Below are positions 51,101 to 59,356 of a stretch of 64,000 nt of DNA, in pieces (the stretch's first letter is position 1; every line of letters starts with the position of its first letter). The stretch is from Clostridia bacterium (lineage in GTDB: Bacteria > Bacillota > Clostridia > Oscillospirales > CAG-382): assembly GCA_017560085.1 (NCBI GenBank), contig JAFYPA010000003.1, forward strand, positions 35,511 to 99,510, given 5' to 3'. A program made the position numbers and the translations under genes. The notes beneath the pieces were generated by a model that saw only the letters and a list, made by a program, of their open reading frames with translations, ran no database searches and had not been told where the DNA came from.

Positions 51101-53422
51101 GACGGTGCATCCGTTCACGGCATTGCGGCAACCCGTCACCAGACACTCTGGGCAGGTAACTACAAGGCTATCGTTAACAGCGGTATCGTAAGAGACAGAC
51201 TTTACGCAGGCTCCATCGGCGGTGCTTTCGCAGGTGACGCTTACGTTGAAATCAACGGCGGTGAGGTTAATGAGCTTATCACAACTCCCTACGCACAGAT
51301 GCAGGGCAACAACACTGCAACAACAGACTACGGTACAAAGCACGGCTCTGCTGTTACGGTTATCAACGGCGGTAAGGTTAACAGCATCAAGAAGAGTATA
51401 AAGCTCGGCAACTCTCATCTCGAATCCGAGCCTGACGGCGGTTCTGCTCTTATTGTAAGCGAAAAGGCTGACATTCCCGCTCTTACGGGTGAAGAAGCAG
51501 ATTATGTAATCACAGTTGCAGGCGCAGGCAAGGTTGAGGCTGTTCTTGAAGCATCCGACTACACATATCAGCCTGTTATCTACTCAAGACCTACAAACAA
51601 CGACAACTTCACATCCTCCAATCAGGGCAGCCCTGTTTCCTACAAGGCAAGCAAGATTACAGGCTTCAAGGTAACAATTCCCGAAGGCTGCAACGCTGTT
51701 AAGCTTAACGATATGGTTGTAACTCTTGCTGACGACGGCATTCTTGCTTTGGATGCACTTGAAGAAAATGCTGTAAACGAAATCGCATTCGTTGCAACAT
51801 GGATACTCAAGGCTGACCTTAACGGCGGTAAGGTTGCTATTGATCTCGAAGAGGAAAGACACGCCAATATCAAGAAGCTCTTTGGCGAAGAGGGCGTTGC
51901 TCTTGAATCCGACGATGAATTTGTTAAGGCACTTCCCGGTGCAGACTTCTTCATCAAGCCCTACCGTTCAGGCTACACACTTGCAGGCTGGGCACTTACA
52001 GCAGAAGCAACAGCAGAAGAATGTGTTGAATTCCCCTACGAAATGACAGGCGACACAACACTCTATGCAATCTGGGCGGAAGCAAATGACACAAGAGCAA
52101 CAGCAGACGACGAAGCTCTTGAAGGCTACGATTATTTCGTATATACAAACGAAGCAAGTGACGTTTACGAAGGCTTTGTTCCTTCCGCAGACGAGGACCT
52201 CGGCGAAATCGAATACTACGGTGCATTCTCCGTAGCGGTTGTTGATGCCGCAACGGGTGCAGAAAATACAGATGCTGTATTCCCGATTGAAATCGACATC
52301 TCCGATATCGACCTTGAAGGAAAGCTTCTCTATATTGAAAATGCAACAGACGGCGGCAAGTATGCTCTTGCAAGCTGCACAGACGAAAAGTGCACAATCG
52401 CAGAGGTTGGCTCCGGCGCGGTTCTCCAGATTTACACACTCAATCCCTCTGCTCTTTACGAGCTCGAAGGCACATACTACGCAAAGCGCGGTGAATATAC
52501 CGTTGATATTTACCTTGATTCCGCACCTGTAAACGCAGGCTCCATCGGTCTCGGCTACAGCAATATGACGTACTTTGGAATCAATGCTGGCGAAAATGTT
52601 CAGATTATCGAAGCAACAGATGCAGAAACAGCGGAAGAAAACGATTTCGTATTTGCTACATGGGGTGTTGACTCCGTAGCAAGCATCGGCGGTGACGGCA
52701 GAGTTCACATCGCAACTCTCAGCTTCACTATGAACGAGCAGGAAAGAGAGCAGTTCGTTGCGGACGGCTTCACAGTAAACGGTGTGGGCTTTGACTACGA
52801 AGAAGAAATCTTCGACGGCGAATACTATCTCGTAGCAGAGCACAAGGTTAACGAGCTTGCTGTTACTTACGTTCCCGCAATAATCGCGGATATCACAGAT
52901 ACAGTAGGTCCCGATGCTATGGTAACCGTTAAGGGTGCTGTTGAAATGACAGCCCGTGCAGACGGCGATACTCCCAACGAAGGCAACTACGCAACAATCT
53001 ACTGGAAGCACAACGGTGCCGCAGCATACAACAAGGTTGTAATCGAGGATGCGGACACAGACACAGCAATAGTTGAATTCACACTCGAGGATGTTCCCGC
53101 AGATACCGAAATCGAAATCCGCATTGTAAAGAACGGCTACCTTGAATCCATTTCTCTCTACACCTTTGACGAGCCCGCCGAAGGCGAAGAAGAAAAGCCC
53201 GAAAGAGATGCAGGTACAATCGGACTTGTTCCCGGCGATATCAAGGGCGACTTCGCAGACGATTGCGGTGACGGCACAATCAACATCGCAGACTTCGTAA
53301 GAGTTCTCAGAGGCTTTGACACTACGGCTACAGAGGAATACCGCAATGTAGTTGACATCAACGAAGACGATGTGGTTAATGTTATCGACCTCGGCTTTGT
53401 TAAGGCTAACATCGAAAAGTAA
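48125..53422 (+). CDS. 1765-residue dockerin-bearing exoprotein with InlB-type repeats
   Basis: Secreted multidomain protein. A signal peptide (KFKRILAAVLSALMLVSVTA) is followed by an unassigned beta domain; an InlB B-repeat (LTFDHNNGTGDKSSY ... IFAGWTT) near residues 218-285; unassigned beta domains; a probable right-handed beta-helix around 880-1100 (GNLTIADTVKVGPNSG); and a second InlB-like repeat near 1220-1320. A cohesin-like sandwich (YTVDIYLDSAPVNAGSIGLG) lies near 1460, and the C-terminus is a type I dockerin with two calcium loops (GDIKGDFADDCGDGTIN and VDINEDDVVNVIDLG). The dockerin should plug into a cohesin scaffold elsewhere. Codons are strongly biased (ACA, GCA, TAC), suggesting high expression. 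AAGGAGG precedes the ATG. Confidence 0.82.
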   Translation: MKFKRILAAVLSALMLVSVTAFTASAQETTLVYKLAANTATEGFSGEAVTGTRTYDAEKDLVYYHYVPKESNDWMHFGWHTASGRFEWTTPITVGLIVRTNKEGAVPAIRCCDRTGSNYFIEKKAPAIKGDGTWEIVWFDTITAQDAANVVKNDVPFDGLTHVQCFPMGTSIIGKDNLDSGLWFDVAGYAFFADTVENLADVDLFEVVNSKAPTIELTFDHNNGTGDKSSYTVQSGAYIPAKVQFPEAPEAPEGKIFAGWTTDLNAGAGVTDADVPAASTTYYAVWAQDESEPGDVTLKEIRLNGTLSKHFGLEDLSGETLTFKVPYNWNGDMVPALSVVANDATASVTVTAGTFGDGSQIKVKNGSAVVTYNVVYANNEASFKSYLPTGTVTSNKGQGTYTVDGVEYKVTGTQFSHFARIATEAKEGINARKLYYNTKAEVSFDGKDDAAKTIKNIHIFKIAAGNTAGLEGGGAYGFVTLSDYPWARVKYFIDAGEDGQTIERPFTISSTTWTNDATGKGYLETTKKNTAVPSEDNMVAGRWAYAYVNLAEAFAEDYGFTYQFHFRPYLDAHKSDAIMEVSADDPTVAVPKADSEFAVLFDDAFYLASVELWNDFPGTEDGKFEQIAPYAPNFTTADETELDANDGKIFGLTEGMEYSLKGEDSWTAYTEALAGEVTLAPGTYEIRYASYGNFDASPAIEVTIKSALAAQPVVETVNATAVDKNDGKITGVDSAMSYRVKGETEWTAVAADATEITGLAPAIYEVIYLADGEVRTEDSAITTAVVSVDFDTDIVAFVTSDPAYSDASVNDGTSLDKAFYVKAGNDFTEFLKKNIKGDMTSTIVIVGKVNLGGWNENTVTAVAKKVTFTGITSDSLLGFTCCNPDAANATTFSMINFGYSKETVFENITLDQNCLADPVALKSEHGIAIRSGNLTIADTVKVGPNSGRIRIYCAGDKVDSTLTLNNGMFEGVHGGVTYSTKIVTTGNFTTILDGASVHGIAATRHQTLWAGNYKAIVNSGIVRDRLYAGSIGGAFAGDAYVEINGGEVNELITTPYAQMQGNNTATTDYGTKHGSAVTVINGGKVNSIKKSIKLGNSHLESEPDGGSALIVSEKADIPALTGEEADYVITVAGAGKVEAVLEASDYTYQPVIYSRPTNNDNFTSSNQGSPVSYKASKITGFKVTIPEGCNAVKLNDMVVTLADDGILALDALEENAVNEIAFVATWILKADLNGGKVAIDLEEERHANIKKLFGEEGVALESDDEFVKALPGADFFIKPYRSGYTLAGWALTAEATAEECVEFPYEMTGDTTLYAIWAEANDTRATADDEALEGYDYFVYTNEASDVYEGFVPSADEDLGEIEYYGAFSVAVVDAATGAENTDAVFPIEIDISDIDLEGKLLYIENATDGGKYALASCTDEKCTIAEVGSGAVLQIYTLNPSALYELEGTYYAKRGEYTVDIYLDSAPVNAGSIGLGYSNMTYFGINAGENVQIIEATDAETAEENDFVFATWGVDSVASIGGDGRVHIATLSFTMNEQEREQFVADGFTVNGVGFDYEEEIFDGEYYLVAEHKVNELAVTYVPAIIADITDTVGPDAMVTVKGAVEMTARADGDTPNEGNYATIYWKHNGAAAYNKVVIEDADTDTAIVEFTLEDVPADTEIEIRIVKNGYLESISLYTFDEPAEGEEEKPERDAGTIGLVPGDIKGDFADDCGDGTINIADFVRVLRGFDTTATEEYRNVVDINEDDVVNVIDLGFVKANIEK

Positions 53423-53458
53423 TCCTTTTCGCAAAAATAATATCCTTGAATAAGGAAA

Positions 53459-53491
53459 CCCTCCTCGACTCAGGTCGGGGAGGGCTTTTTG
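53459..53491 (+). terminator. Terminator of the dockerin exoprotein gene
   Basis: CCCTCCTCGAC (53459-53469) pairs with GTCGGGGAGGG (53474-53484; one G-U) around a 4-base loop, followed by CTTTTTG. Confidence 0.9.
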
Positions 53492-53535
53492 TTGTACGGA
53501 CAAAAAAGGAACGGCACGCAGACCGTTCCCGAGGT

Positions 53536-54186
53536 TTATTTTATACGGATAATTGCACGGTAAAGCACAACAAGCCCCGCACTTATGAGTATGCTTCCGA
53601 TAATGTCGGTTATCCAGTGAACACCCGAAATCAGTCGTCCGCCAATCATAAATACAGTGAAGGCGTACATTACGGTCATAAGACAGGTGCGAAGTATACT
53701 TTTATTCATACGGCTTTTGAGCTGTATTACCGCTGTCGGCATAACGCAAAAGACCAACAGCGTGGTGGATGACGGATAAGATGCTTCAAGGTGACCGTTT
53801 ATGAGTACGGGTCTGTAATTGATTACAACCCCCTCAAAAAGAAGATACACCGCAAAAATCGTGATGTAGAATAAGCCGAGTATCAGAATACTGTAGTCCA
53901 CCTTGAGTATGCTTTTTCTTTTTATCCACTGAACGAGTCCGAGTATGCCGAATCCCGCAACGAATGCGACTGCGACAAATCCCAGCCAATCGGTGATTGT
54001 GTAAAGAAGCATATTCGTTCCCGTGAGCGAGTGCACGAATCCGTTGGTTTTCGCAAAGCCGACACTTGATTCGAGAGGTCCTATCGGCTGTAAATCCACC
54101 ATGCGGACAAGCTCCGTCCACAGAACGAATGCCGTGAGAAGTACGGCTGAGAGTATAAGCTCCCGCCCGATTTGTTTTTTCTTCAT
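53536..54186 (-). CDS. PAP2-family membrane phosphatase
   Basis: 216 residues with about six helices. The phosphatase motifs are present in modified form: NYRPVLI (motif 1), YPSSTTLL in place of PSGH (motif 2) and GRLISGVHWITDIIGS (motif 3, with Arg and the catalytic His and Asp). Motif 2 lacks the usual His, which is seen in some subfamilies; activity is likely but not certain. Possible substrates are undecaprenyl pyrophosphate or phosphatidyl phosphates. AAAGGAAGG precedes the ATG. It is convergent with the dockerin gene. Confidence 0.8.
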   Translation of the reverse strand: MKKKQIGRELILSAVLLTAFVLWTELVRMVDLQPIGPLESSVGFAKTNGFVHSLTGTNMLLYTITDWLGFVAVAFVAGFGILGLVQWIKRKSILKVDYSILILGLFYITIFAVYLLFEGVVINYRPVLINGHLEASYPSSTTLLVFCVMPTAVIQLKSRMNKSILRTCLMTVMYAFTVFMIGGRLISGVHWITDIIGSILISAGLVVLYRAIIRIK

Positions 54187-54285
54187 TTTTATTACCTTCC
54201 TTTCTGCCGTTTGGCTACCGACAGTATAAGGGAGGCCTCAAAGTAAATCAAGAAACGCACCGTCACAGTGGTGACACGATTGGTG

Positions 54286-54888
54286 TCATCGCTGTTTTGC
54301 GTGTATCAGTACCTTCACAGAGAGCAGAACAAAGAGCAAAACCGCGGCATAAGGGTGTCTTCCGAGTATAAAAAGAATCAGACCGACCGCACCGAATGCA
54401 AACGAAGCCGCTACACATATTTTTGTGCGGGATTCCGACTGCATATGCGAAAAAGCCAGAGTCAGCACACCGCAGACGGCTATCGCAAGAGTGAGGGAGA
54501 CATACAGAATTTTTATATACAGAGCACATCCGAGAGCCGAAAGCGAAACCGAGGAAGCTCCGTCTCCCACTCTCTGAGCAAACAGAGGCAAAAACAGAAG
54601 CAATAATGTGCAGATATCAAGAAGCCCCGCCACGGCACATCCGAGCCGACGGCGCTCACACTTTCCGTTTTCCTCGGCGATGGTAAGGACATTCTCGCTT
54701 GAAATAAGCTCATCGACGGTAACGTCAAAGAATTTTGCAATCATACGCAGCGAATCAATACTCGGATAGCCTCTGCCCGATTCCCATTTTGAGATTGCCG
54801 TACGGGAGACGAAGAGCTTTTCGGCAAGCTGCTCCTGAGTGAGATTTTTTGTTGTTCGCAGGTGGTGGAGCTTTTCGGGGAATGTCAT
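54286..54888 (-). CDS. XRE-family HTH regulator with membrane helices
   Basis: 200 residues. Residues 1-60 form a Cro/C1-type helix-turn-helix (LHHLRTTKNLTQEQLAEKLF ... VSRTAISKWESGRGYPSIDSL). The C-terminal half carries three or four hydrophobic helices (VAGLLDICTLLLLFLPLFA, LYIKILYVSLTLAIAVCGVL, AASFAFGAVGLILFIL), so the regulator is membrane-tethered, a common design in Clostridia. It starts 3 bases after the stop of the four-helix-bundle gene and is likely co-transcribed. The targets are unknown. Confidence 0.85.
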   Translation of the reverse strand: MTFPEKLHHLRTTKNLTQEQLAEKLFVSRTAISKWESGRGYPSIDSLRMIAKFFDVTVDELISSENVLTIAEENGKCERRRLGCAVAGLLDICTLLLLFLPLFAQRVGDGASSVSLSALGCALYIKILYVSLTLAIAVCGVLTLAFSHMQSESRTKICVAASFAFGAVGLILFILGRHPYAAVLLFVLLSVKVLIHAKQR

Positions 54889-54891
54889 TTT

Positions 54892-55245
54892 TCAGTCTTC
54901 TTTCTTGGAAGATTTGGCGGTTGTGATTGAGGCGATGAGGATTTTTTTCACTTCGATACAATTATCCAATAATGTCTTGTCATCATAAAATCCACTTTCA
55001 ATTAAAAGCTCAAGCCAATATTCGGTTTCGGAGCACTCCTTAAGTGCGATGTGTAGCTTAGCTATAAAATCAGCTTTACCATGAGCGTAAAATGCCTCGC
55101 GAATGTTTGCTCCTATACTCGTTCCGGAACGCAAAAACTGACTGATTAACGCAGATTCACATTTTACTTCCCGTAGCACTCTGCAGGCTCGTATAACATC
55201 TAAAGCAAGCGCTTTGGATTTTACAATCAAGGGACTTTCCGACAT
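54892..55245 (-). CDS. Four-helix-bundle (S23/IVP-like) protein
   Basis: 117 residues of the four-helix-bundle family first found in 23S rRNA intervening sequences. Its signatures are LISQFLRSGTSIGANIREAFYA and FIAKLHIALKECSETEYWLELL. Such proteins form pentameric barrels and bind nucleic acid; relatives (Avd) assist diversity-generating retroelements, but no reverse transcriptase is in the window. GGAGG lies before the ATG. It is the first gene of a probable two-gene unit with the HTH regulator. Confidence 0.88.
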   Translation of the reverse strand: MSESPLIVKSKALALDVIRACRVLREVKCESALISQFLRSGTSIGANIREAFYAHGKADFIAKLHIALKECSETEYWLELLIESGFYDDKTLLDNCIEVKKILIASITTAKSSKKED

Positions 55246-55344
55246 TTTTATACCTCCGTGAAGCCTAAAATTATTACTTAGCTTTAATATGAAAAGTTAT
55301 GTTTTCAAAAATCACCTTTTCACTATTCACTATTACTTTTTACC

Positions 55345-55400
55345 TTGCCGAAAATCCCGCAGATTAAGTGAAAAGTGAAGAGTGAAAAGTGAAAAAGTAA
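55345..55400. repeat. Degenerate AGTGAA tandem repeats beside the tRNA
   Basis: Several AGTGAAAAGTGAAGAGTG-type units (roughly 6-11 bases, imperfect) lie on one side of the tRNA-Gln gene, with a second patch (TAATAGTGAAGAGTGAAGAGG) at 55515-55540 on the other side. Related motifs also appear in inverted form at 55315-55340. Simple low-complexity spacer repeats, no coding potential. Confidence 0.5.
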
Positions 55401-55401
55401 A

Positions 55402-55426
55402 ATCCCGCCGTTGCTTGCGGGATTTT
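55402..55426 (-). terminator. Terminator after tRNA-Gln
   Basis: On the minus strand AAATCCCGC and GCGGGATTT pair around a short loop a few bases after the CCA end, followed by TACTTTTTC. Confidence 0.8.
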
Positions 55427-55502
55427 TGGCTGGGGTGGTTGGGCTCGAACCAACGAAATGCAGGAGTCAAAGTCCTGTGCCTTACCGCTTGGCGACACCC
55501 CA
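55427..55502 (-). tRNA. tRNA-Gln (anticodon UUG)
   Basis: On the minus strand the gene begins TGGGGTGTCGCCAAGCGGTA, the usual glutamine acceptor and D arm. The anticodon arm is CAGGACTTTGACTCCTG with loop CTTTGAC and anticodon TTG. The T arm reads GTTGGTTCGAGCCCAAC, and the acceptor closes with CACCCCA, discriminator G and an encoded CCA (55429-55427). All arms pair normally. Confidence 0.97.
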
Positions 55503-55569
55503 GTAATAAGTAATAGGTAATAGTGAAGAGTGAAGAGGTATAAGGAATAGAGGGGGGGAGATTGCAAGG

Positions 55570-55870
55570 TCGGACACAGAATAAGATCACACACCCGATA
55601 ATCGAAAGTTATAAAGATGCGCCTTCACGGTAGCTGCTCAACACAGGCACTCCTGCGGCACATCACCTCGCACCGCTTAATGCTGCTTGGTTCCCCACCT
55701 GACATGGTTCACGGGGGGCAATTGCGCAGGACCCGCATCTCAACACAGCAAATCCGTGTGGCTGCCATCCTTGTAAAATCCTCAAATCGGGAGTTAGTCC
55801 CTGCTGTAGCGGATTGCAGGTACAGGGCTCCGCTAAGTCCCCGATTAGTGTGACCTTATTCTGTGTCCGA
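55570..55870 (-). ncRNA. ffs: Large signal recognition particle RNA (SRP RNA)
   Basis: On the minus strand the conserved domain IV core GTCAGGTGGGGAACCAAGCAGC (shown here as GTCAGG ... GGAA ... AAGCAGC) is followed by its closing stem. The two ends, TCGGACACAGAATAAG and CTTATTCTGTGTCCGA, are exact complements and close the long rod. At about 300 bases it is the large Firmicutes type with an Alu domain, which pauses translation, as well as the Ffh-binding S domain. A sigma-A promoter lies at 55894-55922. The exact processed ends are estimated from the terminal helix. Confidence 0.92.
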
Positions 55871-55893
55871 AAAAATCTATTCCTGACTAAAGT

Positions 55894-55922
55894 AGTATAC
55901 CACATATTTTTGTAAAAATCAA
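55894..55922 (-). promoter_or_regulatory. Sigma-A promoter of SRP RNA
   Basis: On the minus strand TTGATT (55922-55917), 17-base spacer, TATACT (55899-55894) with TGG extended element, about 24 bases before the mature 5' end. Confidence 0.78.
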
Positions 55923-56034
55923 GAACAGTTTTTAAATATATATACTTTTGTGCTTTTGCTCTTAATGTCACCCGAGTCCTTGTGTCGGATTGTGCAGAAT
56001 TAACAGTTTAGTAATAAGGTTTACGCACTTACGG

Positions 56035-56063
56035 TTGAAAATGGGTGAAATTTGTTGTATACT
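56035..56063 (+). promoter_or_regulatory. Sigma-A promoter of the GHL10-amidase gene
   Basis: TTGAAA (56035-56040), 17-base spacer, TATACT (56058-56063). Confidence 0.72.
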
Positions 56064-56155
56064 ATTATATGATAGGATAAGAGGAATTATTCTGCGGTGA
56101 TGCAATGTATCTTACCCGCGCGGAATACTGACATAATAAAAGAAAGGACGAAGCT

Positions 56156-59100
56156 ATGCAGAACATCGGTATGAACGGATTTATGAAGCTGTTGAACGAT
56201 AAGTTTTTTGATTTTAAAAAACACATCTCCGATTTCGGGAGCACATCAAAAAAAGACTCACCGGAAAACGAGCCCTCGAAGCAGAAGAAGAAAATCTTCA
56301 ATAAGCGGGTTGTGGCTTTGATTACAGCGAGTGCCGTGGTTGCCGCAATATGCGCCTTTACCGCAATAAAGCTCGGCTCGGACGGTGCTGACGGCGGAGC
56401 AACAGGCACACCCGTATTCGGAGACAATGTCGGCACAGAGGAAAAAATCCGTGTGTCCCACGACGAAATGAGAGGCGTGTGGATTGCCTCCGTCGGAAAT
56501 ATAAACTATCCCTCAAAGACAGGACTCGTGGCGGCTCAGCTCGCAGGGGAAATAGATAAGATACTCGATGAATGCGCCAAGGTCGGACTGAATACGGTGT
56601 TCTTCCAGGTAAGACCCGCGGGAGATGCGCTCTACAAGTCGGAAATTTACCCCTGGTCACAGTTCGTTTCGGGCACGCAGGGAGTTGCACCCGACGGCGA
56701 ATTCGATTCCCTTGCGTATATGATTTCAAAGGCATCGGAGTACGGCATCAAGGTCCACGCGTGGGTTAACCCCTACAGAGTAACCACGGGAAGCGCACAG
56801 TCACCCAAGCACGATGTAAATGCTCTTGCCGAAACACATCCCGCAAGACTTAATCCCGAATATGTCATTCCCTACGCCGACGGCAAGCTTTATTTCGACC
56901 CTGGTAATCCCGAGGTGCGAAGCCTTGTAATTTCGGGCATCGCAGAGCTCTGCGAAAAATATCCCGAGCTTGCGGGCGTACATATAGACGACTATTTTTA
57001 CCCCTATCCCGTGAGCGGTGCCGAGTTTGACGACTCCGCATCCTACGAAAAATACGGTGCGGGTATGGAAATCGGCAACTGGCGACGCAACAATGTCAAT
57101 GTTTTTGTAAAGCAGGCATACGATACCGTCAAGGGCATAAACCCCGAAATGAAATTCGGTGTGTCACCCTTCGGAATATGGGCAAACAACACAAGCGATA
57201 CAGGTACACTCGTTACGGGAAGCGTTTCCTCGGGGCTTGAGGCTTACTTCTCGCTTTACTGCGACGCCCTTGCGTGGGCAAACGGCGGATATGTTGACTA
57301 TATCGTACCGCAGGACTACTGGAGCTTCTCCACAAAGGCGGCGTCCTTCGACAACATCGCAAGATGGTGGAACGCCAACCTTGACGGTACGGGTGTAGAC
57401 CTTTACATAGGTCACGCGGCATACAAGGCGGCAGACTATCCCAAGAACGAAATCGGTATTCAGGTGGAATTTGCAAGAAGCCTCGTTTCCTATAAGGGAA
57501 GTGTTTTCTACGGCTTTGAGGACATAAAGAAAAACACCGCAGGAGTCCGTGACGACATAAAGAGATGCTTCGACGAATATGTAAGTGTGGACGGCACGGT
57601 TTCCAAGGGTGGCACGACTCTTCGCATAAACTATCCTACGACAAAGTATACGGTAAATGCCTCAGGCGTAATTCACGGAAGCTCCGACCCCGAAAAGCCC
57701 GTAATGGTTAACGGCGAAAAGATATCAAGAACGGCGGACGGCTTCTTCAGCATTTACCCGAGCCTTGAAATGGGCGAGAATAAATTCACCTTTGTGTCGG
57801 GCGACGAAAAGGTAGACTTCATTCTTGAGCGTGTTACCAAGCTTCCCTCAAGCGGAAACGCCGTTGCGGCTGAGATGAAGACCTTTGAAATTGTCACCGC
57901 AACTCCCGAAAAGCCTATGTGGCTTGTACCGGGCGACACGGTTGCCGTAACCTGTACGGCTCCCTCGGGAAGTAAGGTTTATGCAAAGTTCGGAAGCTAC
58001 ACCGTTGAGATGACTCCTACGAATTATTCCGCAACCACCTCTAAAAATTACAAGGAAACATACAAGGGCAGTATAACCGTAGACGATATCATTGCAAATC
58101 CCGGAGAAATTGCCGACATAGGTGTTCTCACGGTTTACGCAGAAAAGAACGGCAAGACCGCAACCAAGACTCTTTCCGAGATAAAGCAGATGGGTGGAGA
58201 TGTAAAGGTTTACGCTGAGGTCAAGAATGATTTCACATACTTCAAGCGCAGTCCATCATCCTCCTTCTATGGTGACCCGCTTTCACAGTCGGTTGGTATG
58301 CGTGACTATATCACCGCCTTCGTTGACGGCTATTACAGACTCGGATGCGGATATTACGTTTCCGAAAAGGATGTAAATGTAGTATACGACAAGGCACTTT
58401 CGGAAAACAGAATTACTTCGGCGACGGTCAAGGTAACCGCAGAGGACACAACCAACAACCAAAGAAACTACACAGACCTCAGCTTCGGTGTGCTTGAAAA
58501 TGTTCCCGTTGACGTAAAGGTCGAGGAAGGAAAAATCAAGGTAATTTTCCTTAATACAAATAATTATGCATACCCCGCTTTTGTTATGAGTGCAAATCCG
58601 ATGGTAAGCGAGGGGACGCAGTATGTTGAAAACGAGCTTCTCACATACGAATTCACACTTAAAAACGCAGAGAACTACTACGGCTTCAATGTTGTATACG
58701 AGGACGGATTTATAAACGTAAGACTCAACAATCCTCAGACGGTGAAGGCGGGCGACAAGCCTCTTTCGGGAAAGATGGTTGTTATTGACCCCGGTCACGG
58801 CGGAACGGACAAGGGCGCGCTCGGTCCGTCAAAGGTCGGCTCTTCACTTCACGAGGCGGACCTCAATCTCGGAATTTCCCTTGAGCTTTGCAAGGCTCTC
58901 GAGGAGATGGGTGCGACGGTTATTATGACAAGAGAGGACGACTCCACGCTTCCCCTTGAGGAAAGAGCAAGACTTATCTGTGAGATTATCCCCGATTTTC
59001 TAATTTCCGTACATCATAACTCGGTAGCCGACACCACAAATTCCACCAAGGCAAGAGGCTATCTCGGACTTTACGGAAACCCCGCGGGACTGTTGCTTGC

Positions 59101-59344
59101 AAGCTCTGTTTCCGATGTGGTCTCCGACGAGCTTTCAAGATTCCAAAGAGCAACGGCAAAGCAGTCGTTGGCGGTACTCAGAAGCCACAGATTCCCCGGT
59201 ACGCTTTGTGAAATGAGCTTTATAAGCTACGCAGAGGAATTCCAGTGGACAATTACTCCGGGAAATTTCGAAAGAAGTGCAAAGGCTATTGCGAATGGCG
59301 TTCTCGAATTCTACGAAAGACAGGAGAAATATCTCAAGTATTGA
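56156..59344 (+). CDS. GHL10-type glycosidase fused to N-acetylmuramoyl-L-alanine amidase
   Basis: 1062 residues, membrane-anchored wall enzyme. After a basic N-terminus and one helix (about residues 45-68) comes a glycoside-hydrolase-like 10 (DUF187) TIM barrel: EMRGVWIASVGNINYPSKTG, FFQVRPAGDALY, HAWVNPYRV, GVHIDDYFYPYP and VDYIVPQDYW. Two beta domains (about 470-640 and 640-860) follow. The C-terminus is an amidase_3 domain: VVIDPGHGGTDKGA from ~874, HEADLNLGISL (zinc Glu), ISVHHNS (zinc His) and CEMSFISY (catalytic Glu). It should cut both glycan and peptide links of peptidoglycan or a related wall polymer. AAAGGAC before the ATG. Confidence 0.9.
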   Translation: MQNIGMNGFMKLLNDKFFDFKKHISDFGSTSKKDSPENEPSKQKKKIFNKRVVALITASAVVAAICAFTAIKLGSDGADGGATGTPVFGDNVGTEEKIRVSHDEMRGVWIASVGNINYPSKTGLVAAQLAGEIDKILDECAKVGLNTVFFQVRPAGDALYKSEIYPWSQFVSGTQGVAPDGEFDSLAYMISKASEYGIKVHAWVNPYRVTTGSAQSPKHDVNALAETHPARLNPEYVIPYADGKLYFDPGNPEVRSLVISGIAELCEKYPELAGVHIDDYFYPYPVSGAEFDDSASYEKYGAGMEIGNWRRNNVNVFVKQAYDTVKGINPEMKFGVSPFGIWANNTSDTGTLVTGSVSSGLEAYFSLYCDALAWANGGYVDYIVPQDYWSFSTKAASFDNIARWWNANLDGTGVDLYIGHAAYKAADYPKNEIGIQVEFARSLVSYKGSVFYGFEDIKKNTAGVRDDIKRCFDEYVSVDGTVSKGGTTLRINYPTTKYTVNASGVIHGSSDPEKPVMVNGEKISRTADGFFSIYPSLEMGENKFTFVSGDEKVDFILERVTKLPSSGNAVAAEMKTFEIVTATPEKPMWLVPGDTVAVTCTAPSGSKVYAKFGSYTVEMTPTNYSATTSKNYKETYKGSITVDDIIANPGEIADIGVLTVYAEKNGKTATKTLSEIKQMGGDVKVYAEVKNDFTYFKRSPSSSFYGDPLSQSVGMRDYITAFVDGYYRLGCGYYVSEKDVNVVYDKALSENRITSATVKVTAEDTTNNQRNYTDLSFGVLENVPVDVKVEEGKIKVIFLNTNNYAYPAFVMSANPMVSEGTQYVENELLTYEFTLKNAENYYGFNVVYEDGFINVRLNNPQTVKAGDKPLSGKMVVIDPGHGGTDKGALGPSKVGSSLHEADLNLGISLELCKALEEMGATVIMTREDDSTLPLEERARLICEIIPDFLISVHHNSVADTTNSTKARGYLGLYGNPAGLLLASSVSDVVSDELSRFQRATAKQSLAVLRSHRFPGTLCEMSFISYAEEFQWTITPGNFERSAKAIANGVLEFYERQEKYLKY

Positions 59345-59356
59345 CAGGGGTACAGA

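Noticed and set aside
51968..53503. 511-residue minus-strand frame
   Set aside because: Cys/Val-rich mirror of the dockerin gene produced by its codon bias; no ribosome site or domain.
54892..55245. Diversity-generating retroelement accessory gene
   Set aside because: The four-helix-bundle protein has no nearby reverse transcriptase or variable/template repeat.
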